From assembly GCA_013398275.1 (NCBI GenBank), contig VZSE01002186.1, positions 1,268,428 to 1,332,427 on the forward strand: a DNA stretch of 64,000 bases, written 5' to 3'. A program made the position numbers and the translations under genes. The notes under the pieces were generated by a model. It saw nothing but the letters and a program-made list of their open reading frames with translations, had not been told where the DNA came from and made no database searches. Shown piece by piece: positions 1-11,234 of this stretch (the stretch's first letter is position 1; each line of letters starts with the position of its first letter). The stretch comes from Promerops cafer. Taxonomy: Eukaryota; Chordata; Aves; Passeriformes; Nectariniidae.

Positions 1-3000
1 GCAGCAGAGCAGAGAAAGCCCAACCTTCTGTCTGCCTTTTTTCAAGAACTCTGGGTTACTGGAAACAGAAGAAATAATACAACCTTATCCTCTGCTTGAA
101 AAGGTTCCTATTTATTTTGCTTGTGTCTGGGCTCTCCTTGGCCCCTTTTAGCTTAGATTCCCCCTACAGAAGGTTTTCTCCCCCCCGCTATTTATATCCT
201 GTTTAGAGTAAATTGGGACTGCCTGCCATCATGGCTCAGAAATAATTACTTTGCCATAATTAGTAAATCAGGATTTTTACACCTGTGCTGAAGATGCCTG
301 ATCAAAACACTGGCATTCCTACATGTGGACCCTAAAATGGTGCTATGGGCAAGGACCCCAACCCCCATGTAAAACCCTGTGGGTACAGATGTTGGGGAGA
401 TGCTTTAACAGTTGTCCATCAACATTATTTTGGAAAATACTTGGTGAAAAACCTTCCTAAAGCCTACAACTGGACATAGGATGAGGTCTTTACCAGCTGT
501 CTGAGCTGCCTGGTTACCAGCTACATGGATGCTGCTGCAGGAGAGCCATTTTTGGGCCGAAACTGCCTTATGGTAAACCTGTGCTCCAGAAGTGCAACGT
601 GAGTTGATTGGTCTGTGAACTAGAAGTGATGCTGTGAGATCTGAGAGACACACTGGGAACAAATGCCATATCCTGATTCATTCTGTTAATCAGACATTTG
701 CAGCAGTCTCCTAAAAACTGTTGGCTGGAATGAGGACCCCAGTCAGCGTGCAGCACTTGACCATGCAGGAAAACTGGATGATCCTGAAAGCCAGAGCAAT
801 AGAAAGCAAATGACCTTCAATAGTGCTGAATGTCAGGTCTTGCTCTCAGGGACTGGAGAAGCACTGCTGACATAAGCCGAAGGCTCCTGTGTCAGAAACT
901 ACAGGTATGGCAGACAAGCCTGGGAGGGTCCATCAGACACAGAATGGCTGAGAGTCACTGCTAGGAAGTGTTAATGCTCTTCCAAGAGCAGGGAGCAAAG
1001 GTGTTTCCAGCAGAGCTGGGGAAATAGCAGTGCTGCTGTCTCGTGTGTAGGTGAGGCACAGGCCAGGTGAAGATGCATAGTTCTGGTTATACCTTCCTGT
1101 GGGGAATATTTTCTATCTCTGGGCTAACTTCTTCATGATTTCTCCTAAGAAATCTGTATGTCTCAGACAGAAACATGCAACACAAAAACCTGTTCTATTC
1201 ACTCAGCCACCCTGCACATGTACACAGACACACACAGACACACACACAGTCTTCAAGGCATCTCTAGGTGTGGTAGAGGGACCAGGGACTGAAGCACCTC
1301 AGGTCACTTACACTTCTTGGGTAAGGGACATCTTCAAATTGCTCCTGTGTGGTTCAGGTACCTGGCATGATAAGCTGATGCACAGATCAGTCTGCTGGGG
1401 CACGAAGGGTGCCAGCCAGCATGGATCAAGAACAAGGGCATATGCCAGCTCAGGAAAAGTCAGGACGTGCATAGTCTGACTGCAAGGAGGGAGTCTGGCT
1501 TCTGGTAGCAAAGCCACATGCTGCCTGCAGCGCTGGCACCTAACCAGGTGGGATGGTGGGAGGAAATGGGATCTGGCCCGCTGTGTTGGGAGGCATGGGC
1601 GACTGAGTCCCCTTCATGCTCTGCAGCCAAGCAAACACTGCATTCCTGCCACTTCATTGTGATTTGCATGGCAGATCAGAAGGACAAATTTCTCTCTGGA
1701 TGATTTATCACTCACACCTCAGCAAGTGTATTTCATAAGGTAAAGAATTTTTTAGTGCCTCAGCAATCTCCCTTGCAAGTCTTACCAAAAGCAGGATGCT
1801 TAGGGTGCCTCCTGGGTCCTGCTGGTTGGCCTTATCTTCACTCACTGTGCCTCTGCACATTTGGTTGTCCTCCAGGACATACAGACATGGCTGACATTGT
1901 CAGTCACTGGAATGATTTTCCTGCCCTCTAAGAGAGGGCTAATTTGACATGCTCTTTTCTCTTGGCTTAATTTTGTGTTTTCTTTAAGTGAAATACAAAT
2001 GCAGAGCTGCCATAGTCTTTGTTTTCTGTCACAGTCTGTTGCCTACGTGCCATGTGAAAAGAAGGTTTCTGTTTTGGTAATTACAGGTTGCCTATGGACT
2101 GCTGGGCAGGGGCTACATGTTTCTTTCATTCAGACTACTCTGTTTTCAATATAACCTCCCAATCTTTTTCACCTGTTGGCCTTAATCTTCCACAAGCAAT
2201 GAGAAGACCACTAAGAGTTGAGACGTCTGATTTCCTCCTTGCTTCCATAAGGTCATCAAATTGCATACATCACATATTGACTGCGTCTGTTATGCCATTT
2301 AATTTTGTTCAATAGCTATATCACACATGGAGGTAAAGTATGAACATCTGCTTCAGTACAGGAACTTCAAGACCAGTCAAAGTCATTGTTATAATTTCAC
2401 CTCAGAAACTTGTAAAGTCTGCATCCTCCATTCTACTGGGAAATAGGCATTACTGTAGTCTATGTTTAACAACCCACTGCTTAACCCATTGCTGCACACC
2501 AATGTGTCATGAAAAATATACTGGGATTTTCAGACTATAATAAGTTTTCTACCCATGATTTTGAAGAAGGGAAAGATCTGGAACTTGTAAAAGTTTAGGT
2601 GGTGATCTAAAACTCAGCCATTTTTCAGGAAGCACTGAGTTTTTAAGTCCATTTTTGGAAAAAATATTAAAACTGGCCTCTCTATTACACCAGTCAACTA
2701 TTAAATACGTTTTAACTGAGGGATTTTCTTCTGCATATTAAATTTATCTTCCAGACATCACTCCTTTTGATAGTGTAACTAGAAGATGAAATTATAAAAG
2801 ACACTAAATTACACAGTCTGAGATATTCTGGCTAATGTCTCTATTTCAAAAGCCAATATACACAGTAGTATTTACAGCTCTTGCCTGGAGAACGGCTTAT
2901 CATAATTTTCTTTTATTAAAGATGTTTGAAGTATATCTCACCCTTCTCCAAGGACACAGATGTCCCCAGCAGTAAGGAAATCACATGGCTCCAGTTCTCT

Positions 3001-3090
3001 TTGATCCATAACAGGGAAAAAAACTCCAAATGCCCATTGTGGTGCTAGCCAATTGTCATGACTACAGGTCACAGTCAACATCATGCTGTC
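1..3090. other. Non-coding stretch, no gene recognised
   Basis: No open frame here has recognisable protein content. Frames of 60-126 codons exist on both strands, which is expected by chance at this length. The only simple repeat I see is the CA-rich tract at 1221-1249. The sequence up to about 1 kb does not match a repeat family I can name. A polypyrimidine tract followed by AG occurs in places but has no paired donor with a convincing open frame. Confidence 0.6.
1221..1249. repeat. CA-rich microsatellite
   Basis: An interrupted (CA)n tract in which ACAC runs are broken twice by a GA step. It is short and imperfect, so it is probably only weakly variable. Confidence 0.8.
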
Positions 3091-3449
3091 ACAGAATTAT
3101 AGAACTGTAGAATTATTTAGCTTGGAAAATACCTTTAAGATGATCAAGTCCAACCCTTAACCCAGCACTGTCAAGTCCACCACTACAGCATGTCTCTAAG
3201 CACCACATCTACACTTCCTTTAAATATCTCCAGGGATGGTGACTCAGCCATTTGCATGGGCAGCCTGTTCCAATGCTCGTCAACCCTTTAACTGAAGACA
3301 TTTTTCCTGCTTTCTAATCTAAACCTCTCCTGGTGCACTTTGAGGCCATTTCCTCTCATACTATCATTTGTTACCTGAGAGGAGGCTTCTCCCCACAGCC
3401 GGTTACAACCTGCTTTCAGGCATCTGTAGAGAGTTGTAAGGTCCACCCT
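3091..3449 (-). mobile_element. CR1 LINE, 3' part (upstream half of a split copy)
   Basis: Read on the minus strand this is the 3' end of a CR1 non-LTR retrotransposon, the main LINE family of birds. On the plus strand it opens with the diagnostic 3'-terminal motif ACAGAATTATAGAAC and continues with the familiar blocks for 'AAGATGATCAAGTCCAACCC', 'CACTACAGCATGTC' and 'CAGCCTGTTCCAATG'. It stops abruptly at CCACCCT and resumes at 3974 after an inserted LTR. The copy is diverged and has no intact reading frame. Orientation is set by the 3'-terminal motif at the low-coordinate end. The CR1 assignment is from memory of the consensus; the subfamily is not determined. Confidence 0.93.
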
Positions 3450-3973
3450 TGATGCCTTTTCCTGGGCTTAGAATTAAAAGCCAGACATGGTTAGAAGGGA
3501 AAAGGGATTTTACCTCGGTGTTTATTAAAGATCCTTTGTTCCAGGCAGGAGCACCCTGCAGGCAATGCCCCCCCCAAGATCGGCACACGGAACCGACCAA
3601 AGACCCCCCGCGATGGTTCACGTATACAATTATAGATCTTGCATATTAGCATACCTACCACAGGGTTCCCAATGGGAGGCTCAGGAGAAGCCCCCTCATG
3701 AGGAATGCCCCCCCCGCATGGGTCTATCTTAGTTTACAGAATGTGTTCTGGAGAGGACCTTGGGTCTGGGGCTCTCTGATGCCCTAACTACGATGTTTCC
3801 AAGATGTTTGGTCTCTTGGCTTAACAGAACTTTGGGTCTAAGCTAGTTATCAAGCTTAGGGAATTACAAGTATGTGGGCTAAAAGCACTTGGGATACATA
3901 AAGTTGCATAAAAGTATATATGAAAGGGGGATATGAGAAAGGTATATGAAAAAGCAAAATCATCATGGCATCA
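3450..3973 (-). mobile_element. Solo LTR of a class I-like endogenous retrovirus, inserted in CR1
   Basis: A 524-bp element bounded by a perfect 7-bp terminal inverted repeat, TGATGCC at the left and GGCATCA at the right, the TG...CA ends expected of an LTR. It is flanked by the 4-bp direct repeat CCCT (3446-3449 and 3974-3977). Removing the element and one CCCT rejoins the interrupted CR1 sequence without a gap. A polyadenylation signal AATAAA lies on the minus strand (TTTATT at 3521-3526), about 70 bp from the element's 3' end, which sets the orientation. A TATA-like region on the minus strand near 3619-3634 is a possible promoter. Four-base duplications are typical of gammaretrovirus-like (ERV1) integrases. 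No gag, pol or env sequence is next to it, so it is a recombination-derived solo LTR with no coding capacity. Confidence 0.88.
3521..3526 (-). promoter_or_regulatory. LTR polyadenylation signal AATAAA
   Basis: TTTATT on the plus strand is AATAAA on the minus strand, inside the solo LTR and close to its 3' end. It would mark the end of the LTR's R region. Whether it is still used cannot be told from sequence. Confidence 0.6.
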
Positions 3974-4512
3974 CCCTGAGCCTCTTTTTCTTCAGGCCAA
4001 ACAACCCCAGCTTCCTCAGCTGCTCCTCATCAGACTGTTTCTCCAGACCCTTCACCAGCTCCATTGCCCTTCTCTGGACACGCTCCAGCACCTCAAATTC
4101 CTTCCTGGACTGAGGGGCTCAAAACTGAACGCAAGATTTGAGATGTGGCCTCACCAGTGCCCAGTACAGGGGATCAATCACTGCCGTGGTGCTGCTGGCC
4201 ACAATATTGCTGATACAGGCCAGGTTGCCATTGGCCTTCTTGGCCACCTGGGCACACGCTGGCTCATGTTCAGCTGGCTCCAGGTCGTTTTCCACTGAGC
4301 AGCTTTCCAGCTACTCTGCCCTCAGCCTGTAGCACTGCATGGGGCTGTTGTGGCCCAAGTGCAGCACTCAGCACTTGGCTTTGTTGAGCCTCATACAATT
4401 GGCCTCAACTCACTGGTCCAGCTTGTCCAGATCCTATCCAGTATACCGACCCAGGATGTGAGCAGCCAGTTTCTCCAGGAGAATTCTGTGGAAAAGAGTG
4501 CCAAAGGCTCAT
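3974..4512 (-). mobile_element. CR1 LINE, continuation (reverse-transcriptase end region)
   Basis: Continues the CR1 copy interrupted at 3449. The plus strand carries well-known CR1 blocks: CTTCAGGCCAAACAACCCCA, CCTTCTCTGGACACGCTCCA, the segment on the lagging 'ggatcaatcactgcc' theme, and the 'CACTTGGCTTTGTTGAGCC' region. These correspond on the minus strand to the C-terminal part of the CR1 ORF2 polyprotein and the 3' untranslated region. At about 4430-4462 the sequence jumps from a block normally followed by several hundred more bases straight to GCAGCCAGTTTCTCCAGGAG, implying an internal deletion. Many stops and frameshifts make it a dead copy. The 121- and 64-codon frames that overlap it on the plus strand are antisense shadows, not genes. 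Confidence 0.92.
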
Positions 4513-4848
4513 CAGCCTCTCTGTTGAATTATGCTCCATGCCTTGATTGTGATAGTCAAACACCCTTTTGGAGTGTTTAGGTGCAACAGAGATATAAATA
4601 ATTGACAACAGCTTATGTGCATCAACACTTGTAAGGGATGATGTCAGCTCCAATAGCTTCATGCAACACATGATTTGCATTATAGCTCATTGCTGCTTCT
4701 TGGGATTAATAGTGGTACGCACTTAAATTATGTGATATTTATTAATATTGCTACAAATTCACTGCTACCTGCATTTTCATGGCCATTGCTAAATGACACA
4801 TCCTGCCCTCTGAGCCTTACTGATCCTGACAGCAATGAGGTCTAATGC

Positions 4849-4853
4849 AGGAG
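4849..4853. repeat. Target-site duplication AGGAG, left copy
   Basis: Five bases directly before the TG of the LTR at 4854. They are identical to 5426-5430, directly after its terminal CA. Confidence 0.85.
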
Positions 4854-5425
4854 TGCACTGGTTTTGGCTGAGGTAGAGTTAATTTCCTTTGCAGGCTGGT
4901 ATTTGGATTTGTGCTGAAAACAGGGTTGATAATATAGTGTTTTTGTTATTGCCGAGCAGGGCTTACACAGAGTCAAGGCCTTTTCTCCTTTTCCTACTGC
5001 CATGCTGGTGAGGAAGTTGGGGGTGCATGGGAGGTTGGAAGGAGACACAGCCAGGATAGGTGACCCCAACTGACCAAAGGGATATTCCAGACCATATGAT
5101 ATCATGCAGTACATAAAATGGGGGAAGAAGGACGAAAGGGGAGACATTTGGAGAGATGGAATTTGTCATCCCAAGTCACTGTTACACATGATGGGGCCCT
5201 GCTCTCCTGGAAAAGGCTGGATACCTGCCTGCCCATGGGAAGCAGTGAATTAATTCCTTGTTTTTCTTTGCATGTACGGGTCATTTGCTTTCCCTATGAA
5301 ACTGTCTTTATCTCAACCCTTGAGTTTTCCAGCTTTTATCCTTCCATTCTCTCCCTGATCCCACTGATGGGGCCATGAGTGAGTGGCTGTGGGGCTTGGC
5401 TGCTGGCTGGGGTTAAGCCACAACA
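4854..5425 (+). mobile_element. Solo LTR of an avian endogenous retrovirus (5-bp duplication)
   Basis: A 572-bp element that begins TGCACTGGTTTTGGCTG and ends GGTTAAGCCACAACA. I recognise this as a widespread bird LTR family, with the diagnostic inner blocks TTTGTGCTGAAAACAGGGTT, GCTTACACAGAGTCAAGGCC, CCAACTGACCAAAGGGATAT and CCTGCCTGCCCATGGGAAGC. A TATA-like CATAAAA lies at 5112-5118 and a degenerate polyadenylation motif around 5295, giving the usual U3-R-U5 order on the plus strand. It is flanked by a perfect 5-bp direct repeat, AGGAG. Five-base duplications fit class III (ERVL-like) or some class II elements. I do not assign a database family name. No retroviral coding sequence is adjacent, so it is a solo LTR. 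Its promoter motifs are eroded. Confidence 0.92.
5112..5118 (+). promoter_or_regulatory. TATA-like box of the solo LTR
   Basis: CATAAAA sits in the middle of the LTR, at the place where related copies carry TATATAA. The change suggests a weakened promoter. Activity is unknown. Confidence 0.45.
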
Positions 5426-5430
5426 AGGAG
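5426..5430. repeat. Target-site duplication AGGAG, right copy
   Basis: Direct repeat of 4849-4853, immediately after the LTR's terminal CA. Confidence 0.85.
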
Positions 5431-7370
5431 GTAAAAGAGTTCTTGGTAAAAGAACAAAAAAATTTAAACTATTTGACTTCACACAAGTAAATTACATGGG
5501 TTGTGCTACATTAATGTAAAGAAAATATGTATACATCAGATAATGGTGATGCTACATCAATCAAACATATTAGGGAAAAATGAGCAATGTGGGCTTGGAA
5601 ACTTAAAAGTACTGTGACAGCTTCTGTATCCTTTTGCTGATAAAGGACACTAAAGGACTTGTCATGAATCCAGTTATCCATGCCCACAGAAAACCATAAA
5701 ACCCCTCTGAAATGAGCCAAAATTGTGTTTCCAAAAACAAAGGTCTCTCATACTTAAAGTCCTTTCTGGGAGCTATTCCAGATCTAAATGGAGTGTCACT
5801 AGGAAACAGGAAAGCTTTCTTTCCCAGTGCCATGGCCCTTTCATTTCTCTCCCTGAAAGATTAAATTTGAACATTGCACAGTTGGATTCTCTGCTTTCCC
5901 ATCTTGTGCCATGCTTGTGGTGAAAGGCTGCCACGTCCAAACAGCAGTTCTTTGCTCCCTGCTTGCATTTCTCTGTATGGCTGCAGGGTAAAAGCCTTAG
6001 GGTCATGTGATGTTATGTTTAAAGAAACTGGTAACTGGTCCAGCACTACATCTTTCTCATCTTGCCATATCGCCATGTGGTGTTCTGTGGAAATTCTTGT
6101 GTGCATAAAGAGAAAAAAAACCTTAATGGGTGAGTGGGTTGGATTTTTTAGGTGATGGTGACCTTTCTGGTTTAGTTTTCTGTTTTTAAATGGTGGCTGT
6201 TCAAAGGAATGTTAGAGTAAATCCTGAGAGATGGGATAAAAGTCAGAGGGCAGGGGAAGCTGTTGGGGGTGCAATACAAATTCATTTAGCACATTGCTCT
6301 GCAATTTATCACTGAGGTCTCACCTCCATATATGTGGTGTGTGCTGCATATTTAGGGATAGGGATGAAGTACAGTGGGGAAAATGGCTTCCCTCTTCCTC
6401 ATACAGACAGTTTTATAAACTAGGATTTATTTACTGGCACACCGTACTGCTGTCAAGACACCTAAAAGTATTTTGACCCATAGATTGAAATAGGGGTAGG
6501 CAGCTGGAGTTGTGCCTTCCTCAGAATGACATCTGAAAGGGGTGGCCTGGTGGCAGCCTGCTTGGACTCGCCTCACTGCCCAAATCTTGGCTTTTCCATG
6601 AAACACCTAGCGTTTTGCAAATAACAACCAAAGTACAAAGTGGCATTTGTGAGCAATGATAACAGCAACAGAACTTTGCAAAAAGATGGATATTTAACTG
6701 CTTGATTGCTGAGAGCTTGCCTGCAGAAAGCTGAGGGGCACAATACGCTGCCAGGTCACTTGCTCTGGCTCCACAATGGGAGTGGCAGAGGAATACACTG
6801 CAAATTCTCAGTGGGCTCAGTGCCTTGTAGGTGGGTTGTGAAAAGTAGGGTCCCCTTACCATGAGATCTGCACATTTGCAGGGTGCAAGTAGTGGGCAAA
6901 GACTACTTATAGCTGGATTGGGAAAGTGGGGGAGCAATAAAAGGAAGAGGGTTTGCAGAAAGACATAAGTCACAAATCACAGCTTGTATTTGCCTAACCA
7001 GCCCCAGATGGGAGAGATTTGTAGGTGTGGTGGTTAAGGAAAGTTTTCAAGAGAAATTTACAAAGATGGGAACAATGGCCTTTGCAAAACCTGAAGGACT
7101 TTCCTACGCATGGGGGGGGATGTGTGAAAGTGACTGATGGGGAAATGCATTCCAGGAGAAAAATGCAGACCAAGGACAGAAGGGAGGAGCTTGAAAAGCT
7201 AAAGGACATTGAAGACAAATGTCTGTGCTTTGATATGACTAATGGCTGCACAGTCTGCTCTGAGCTGCACATGGCTGCAGCATTGAGGAGTGATGGCTGG
7301 CTTGCAGGTGGTCACTGGGGCAGTACTACCACCACCTTCCCTCCTTTCTTAAACCCCTGCTCTTAGTAGA

Positions 7371-7390
7371 AAACAAACAAACAAACAAAA
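7371..7390. repeat. (AAAC)n microsatellite
   Basis: About five tetranucleotide units of AAAC. Short and probably stable. Confidence 0.85.
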
Positions 7391-8606
7391 GTTTCCTATT
7401 ATCTCATTTTTAAAGATTTGTTAAGATTCTGGCTCAGAATCAGAGGCTTCTACAGAACAAAACTTTGTCCCTCTGAACTCCATTTAAATTCCATTTCAAT
7501 GGGTAATCCTATCAATTCTTTCACTTAAAATTCAGAAGGAGCTGCCTTTAGAATAAGTTCCATTTTCTGGATTACAGAGTGTGCTTAAATCTGTCTGTGG
7601 CTATATTTTTACAGTTCCTTTTTTTCAACTTGCTTGAACTCTGAAAGGGGAAGGTCAACTGATACAACCTCATAAAATCCCAGTGCAAATGTAGGGACTG
7701 TCAGGAAATTTCATAAGTTTAGGATTTCTGGTATTTCAAAAAGAAAAATTGATTGTCCTTTTCCCATTTGCCTGGAACAGGTGAATGAAGATACTTCTGA
7801 CGTAATATTTTATTGTGTCTTTAGGGATTTAGTGAAGCATTTATGAATATAGCCCTAAGTCTCTTGACATTGGCTGCTTGATATGTTATCACATATTTTA
7901 CACAGGAACTCGAAGAGCAAACTTGGCTTTCTGTATGAAGTCATAAACACTAGAAAGCCCTGTGCACAGTGAAATGGGCTACCAGGTGGTGCATCCAGGG
8001 GGGCTTTAAGCTCTTCTTTAAGCCCTCCGTGACTTCTACTACTCTGATCTGTTCCATCTGTGGGATGTGCACCAGCACCTGACCTTTCTGTGGGATGCTC
8101 CACTCTGCTCCACAGCAGTGGACTCATGTAAGTGAGAGAGGAGATGGGGACAGGCTGGGCACACCTGTATGACCTGAGAAGGATGGGGCAGCAGCACTCA
8201 CAGGGGGCTGGAGGCATATCCCCTGTTCCATTCTGAAGACGTGTTAAATCATTGGTCAAATGGAGGCTGCAAATTGATATCTGCAGCTGACAAAGCTCAG
8301 GAGGAAATTCCTTTAATTATGCTAGGAAGAGCATGATTAAAGGAGGTGAGAGGGGTAGGTGTGCAGGGTGAGGGACAGCAAGGGACTCATTTCTGTCACG
8401 TCTGGGAGCAATCCCACTGTGACACAGTAGTCTGTCTATCAGCCTTGCTTCTGTGAGGCTTTAATTAAATGAGACAGTTAAATTACTGTAGTATAAAGGT
8501 TTCCAGATTTTGGGGAAGGTGATTCTGGCACCTTGAGGTAATAATGTGCTGGGTATCTCCTGCGATGCAAATCAATGTGACACACAGTGCAGAATCAAGC
8601 CCATTG

Positions 8607-8631
8607 TGTGCTAAGGTCCAACCTTAGCACA
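8607..8631. repeat. Perfect 11-bp inverted repeat (hairpin) with 3-base loop
   Basis: TGTGCTAAGGT at 8607-8617 is followed by CCA and then its exact reverse complement ACCTTAGCACA at 8621-8631. It could fold as a short stem-loop in DNA or RNA. The stem does not extend, since the next pairs outward are mismatched, so it is too short for a microRNA precursor. No T-run follows and no gene ends nearby, so a terminator role is not supported. Confidence 0.8.
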
Positions 8632-9289
8632 TGTGTATTGAAAAAGACTCTGCTCTCTTCCTCCATGATATGGACATGGAAGTTAAAATACACATAAGCA
8701 TTTTTTACTAATGAAACAGTTTACGTTATTCATAGTTCAAAGGAGCCTAGGAAATTTGGCTCTTAGAGGTTCCAGGGTACTTCAGAACTTGCATCCTAAA
8801 ATTTCCCTGCTTTTAATGGTAATGATTCCATTTAAAAACAGAATTGCTTCAATCAGAGTGTGGTCGTGTTCCAGAAGATAGCACTGAAAGCACAGTAATA
8901 AATATCAGGCTGGTTCAGCAACGTGGTGTGCTCACATTGAACTGGTGCAAACAACCAGGAAAAGTATGAAGCAAAGGCTGAACTGGCCCACTGGATGTGT
9001 TGGAAAAGTCCAGCATGAAACCTGTACCGATGTCTGAATTTCATCAGAGAGATCTCGCCTTGTCTCTGTGTTGCATATACAGGTCTGAAATCCTAGACTG
9101 TGGTTATTCATGATCTGTAACTATTTAAAATCTGTAGTCCTAAGTAGTTTTCACCCAAGAGTAACATAAAAAAAAGCAGACAAGTCCTCTGAATGAAATC
9201 TTTAAGCCCTCGGAAAATCCTACAAAAATGAGAGTAGGAGAAGGGAATAAAAAGCAAATAAGAAGATGACCAAGAGGGCCTTAAAAGAA

Positions 9290-9570
9290 AGTTTTGGGCC
9301 AATATTTTAGCCAAGGGAATGATGCAGGAGACACTGAACTGGTTATCTTGGCATTGATCCCAGGCACAGTTCAGGGAAAGGCTGATTGGGGATGCAATCC
9401 ATAAAAAGAAATGAAAAGATGAGAGCATTAGTAATGCCAATCAACATCACTTTATGGAAAACAGGTTTTGTCAAATATACTTGATAGCATGTTTTTAATA
9501 GGATTACAAGTCTGTAGGTCACAAAAGATGGTATTGCCATAAGGTACCTACATTTTTGTGTTTGGGGAAA
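9290..9570 (+). mobile_element. Old CR1-like LINE fragment, reverse-transcriptase region
   Basis: The blocks AGTAATGCCAATCAACATCA (9429 onward) and GGAAAACAGGTTTTGTCAAA (9457 onward), then TTTTTAATAGGATTACAAGT, resemble in order the reverse-transcriptase coding part of old amniote CR1-type LINEs. In those elements the next segment encodes the motif YLDF-KAFD; here it is too decayed to read. Family and exact ends are not certain, and the fragment may extend to about 9.9 kb. It has no intact frame. The identification rests on remembered consensus sequence. Confidence 0.5.
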
Positions 9571-10844
9571 AAAGAGCACTAAGCAAAACCAGTGTAGCTT
9601 CTATTCAAAGAATGAGTAAAGTGAACAGAGAAATTGAAGAAACTTGGAAGTAGGGAAGTGTAATCCCATATAGTGTGGTTTTAGTGGAGTCCAATGGGTA
9701 CCTATTCTTGATCTAATGCTATATAATATAGGTTTTATAACCTGACCAACAGACCTGCTTCTCTGTTGATGAAGGCTGATGCAAACCACATGCACTTTCT
9801 TGTAGACATAGGTACAGTTATGAATTTAGAAATAAATGAAATAGATCAGGAGTGTAAGATGGGGGGTTTTATTCTGGAAATTTGTGGCCTTAAAGCAGAG
9901 CTGGAAGTCATTTGAGATAAATTACAGAATATGTTTCTTCCAGTATAATGATTTAGCCAGAGCAACAAACAGGTTTCAAGACCACCCAAACAAGTAGAAA
10001 TGGAGAAATGGTATCAGCCCTGCATACAATGAAATTATCTTTCTGCGACAGCATTACCTTTACACTGCATCCACTAACTGGTGTCCAGACCTCAGCTGGG
10101 ATCAGAAGGACTTAGAAAGCTCCAGGAAAGACCTGTGTGCTCTCCCAGTACAGGCTGCAGCAGCATGAGCTGGTTAGTGTACACAGAAGTTTAAGATGAC
10201 AGTCTTTATGTTCTCTTTAAGAAGATATTTCTGTTGGCAGAGAGTGCCTTAAGATGACAGAAAAGCACAAGATGCTCTGGTGCTTCACCTGTATTAGAGA
10301 ACTGGATGGGCCTGAAAACAGTAGGAAGAAAGCAAGGTGCTTAAATGGTTTCCTCTCTGGAGTCAGCTTAGGATGAATCTGCAAGCACTTGTGTAAACTT
10401 CAAGTAACTGAGATAGACATTTCCTATGATGTAGCCAGAAGGTTCAGAAACAATTAAAAGAGGTGTGTTCTGCCCCTCCACCCTCCCACCCACACATACA
10501 TATTCAAAGTAAAAACCACTCTGTAAAATAGTGTTTGAGAGCAATGGCCACTTTTCCACGACTCTGGGGATGTTAACTCTACTGCCTTGAAATAAATGAA
10601 CCATGGAGTGTGGTGCTTTTGCAACGCAAAGTATTTTTACTCAGTTTGTAATGTGCTGATGACATACTGATATACCTAGGGACATACAACATGAAGAAAT
10701 GTGCTCCAAAATTTCTCATGGCAAAGCCCAGCAAAACATTGCTAGAGTGGCCTTAATGGGATCCATACCAGAAGGGCTCATTCATACCATCAGTGGTTTG
10801 CAGAGCTGCGTCTCAAATGGCTGGTTAGTTGCCTTTTACAAAAT

Positions 10845-10861
10845 AAAAAAAAAAAAAAAAA
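10845..10861 (+). repeat. Poly-A run (17 A)
   Basis: Uninterrupted run of A. No retrotransposed sequence is recognisable upstream, so it is treated as a simple homopolymer. Confidence 0.8.
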
Positions 10862-11212
10862 TCTCAGTTCTACAAGTTATTGTTTTATACAAAGAATGGG
10901 CAAGAAACACACTGCAGAAAATAACAGCAAACAGACGCTGTGCTACGTGAGACACACAGCTCATTTTAAACACTTTGGTCTTAAAGTGCATGGGTTGTTT
11001 TTAATGATTATTTTGGTGCACAAAGGATAAAGCCACAGAACAGTGTTTTCTCTGGAAACAAAAAATCCCCTAAAAGCTCTTGCTGAGAGGCTTCTTCCAT
11101 GGCAGCCATGGACATGGGGAGGGACACACCAGACCCACTATAGTGAAACAGCCAAGGTATCATCCCCAGCAAAGGCAGCAGCAGCCTCTGAGCCCTGCAA
11201 AGGGCTGGCGTC

Positions 11213-11234
11213 CCAATGGGTTACCAATGGGTTA
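11213..11234. repeat. Tandem duplication of an 11-bp unit
   Basis: CCAATGGGTTA occurs twice in direct succession without mismatch (11213-11223, 11224-11234). It is probably a replication-slippage product. Confidence 0.85.

Larger units (their letters stand above)
5431..9289. other. Non-coding stretch, no gene recognised
   Basis: Unique-looking sequence. It has a short (AAAC)n tract at 7371-7390 and a perfect hairpin at 8607-8631, described separately. Open frames up to 150 codons occur on either strand but overlap each other and show no domain that I recognise. Confidence 0.55.

Noticed and set aside
3933..4332. Plus-strand 121- and 64-codon proteins
   Set aside because: They are antisense translations of the CR1 element, partly joined to the inserted LTR.
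4842..5378. Open frames of 60-101 codons on both strands
   Set aside because: They lie inside the solo LTR, which is non-coding.
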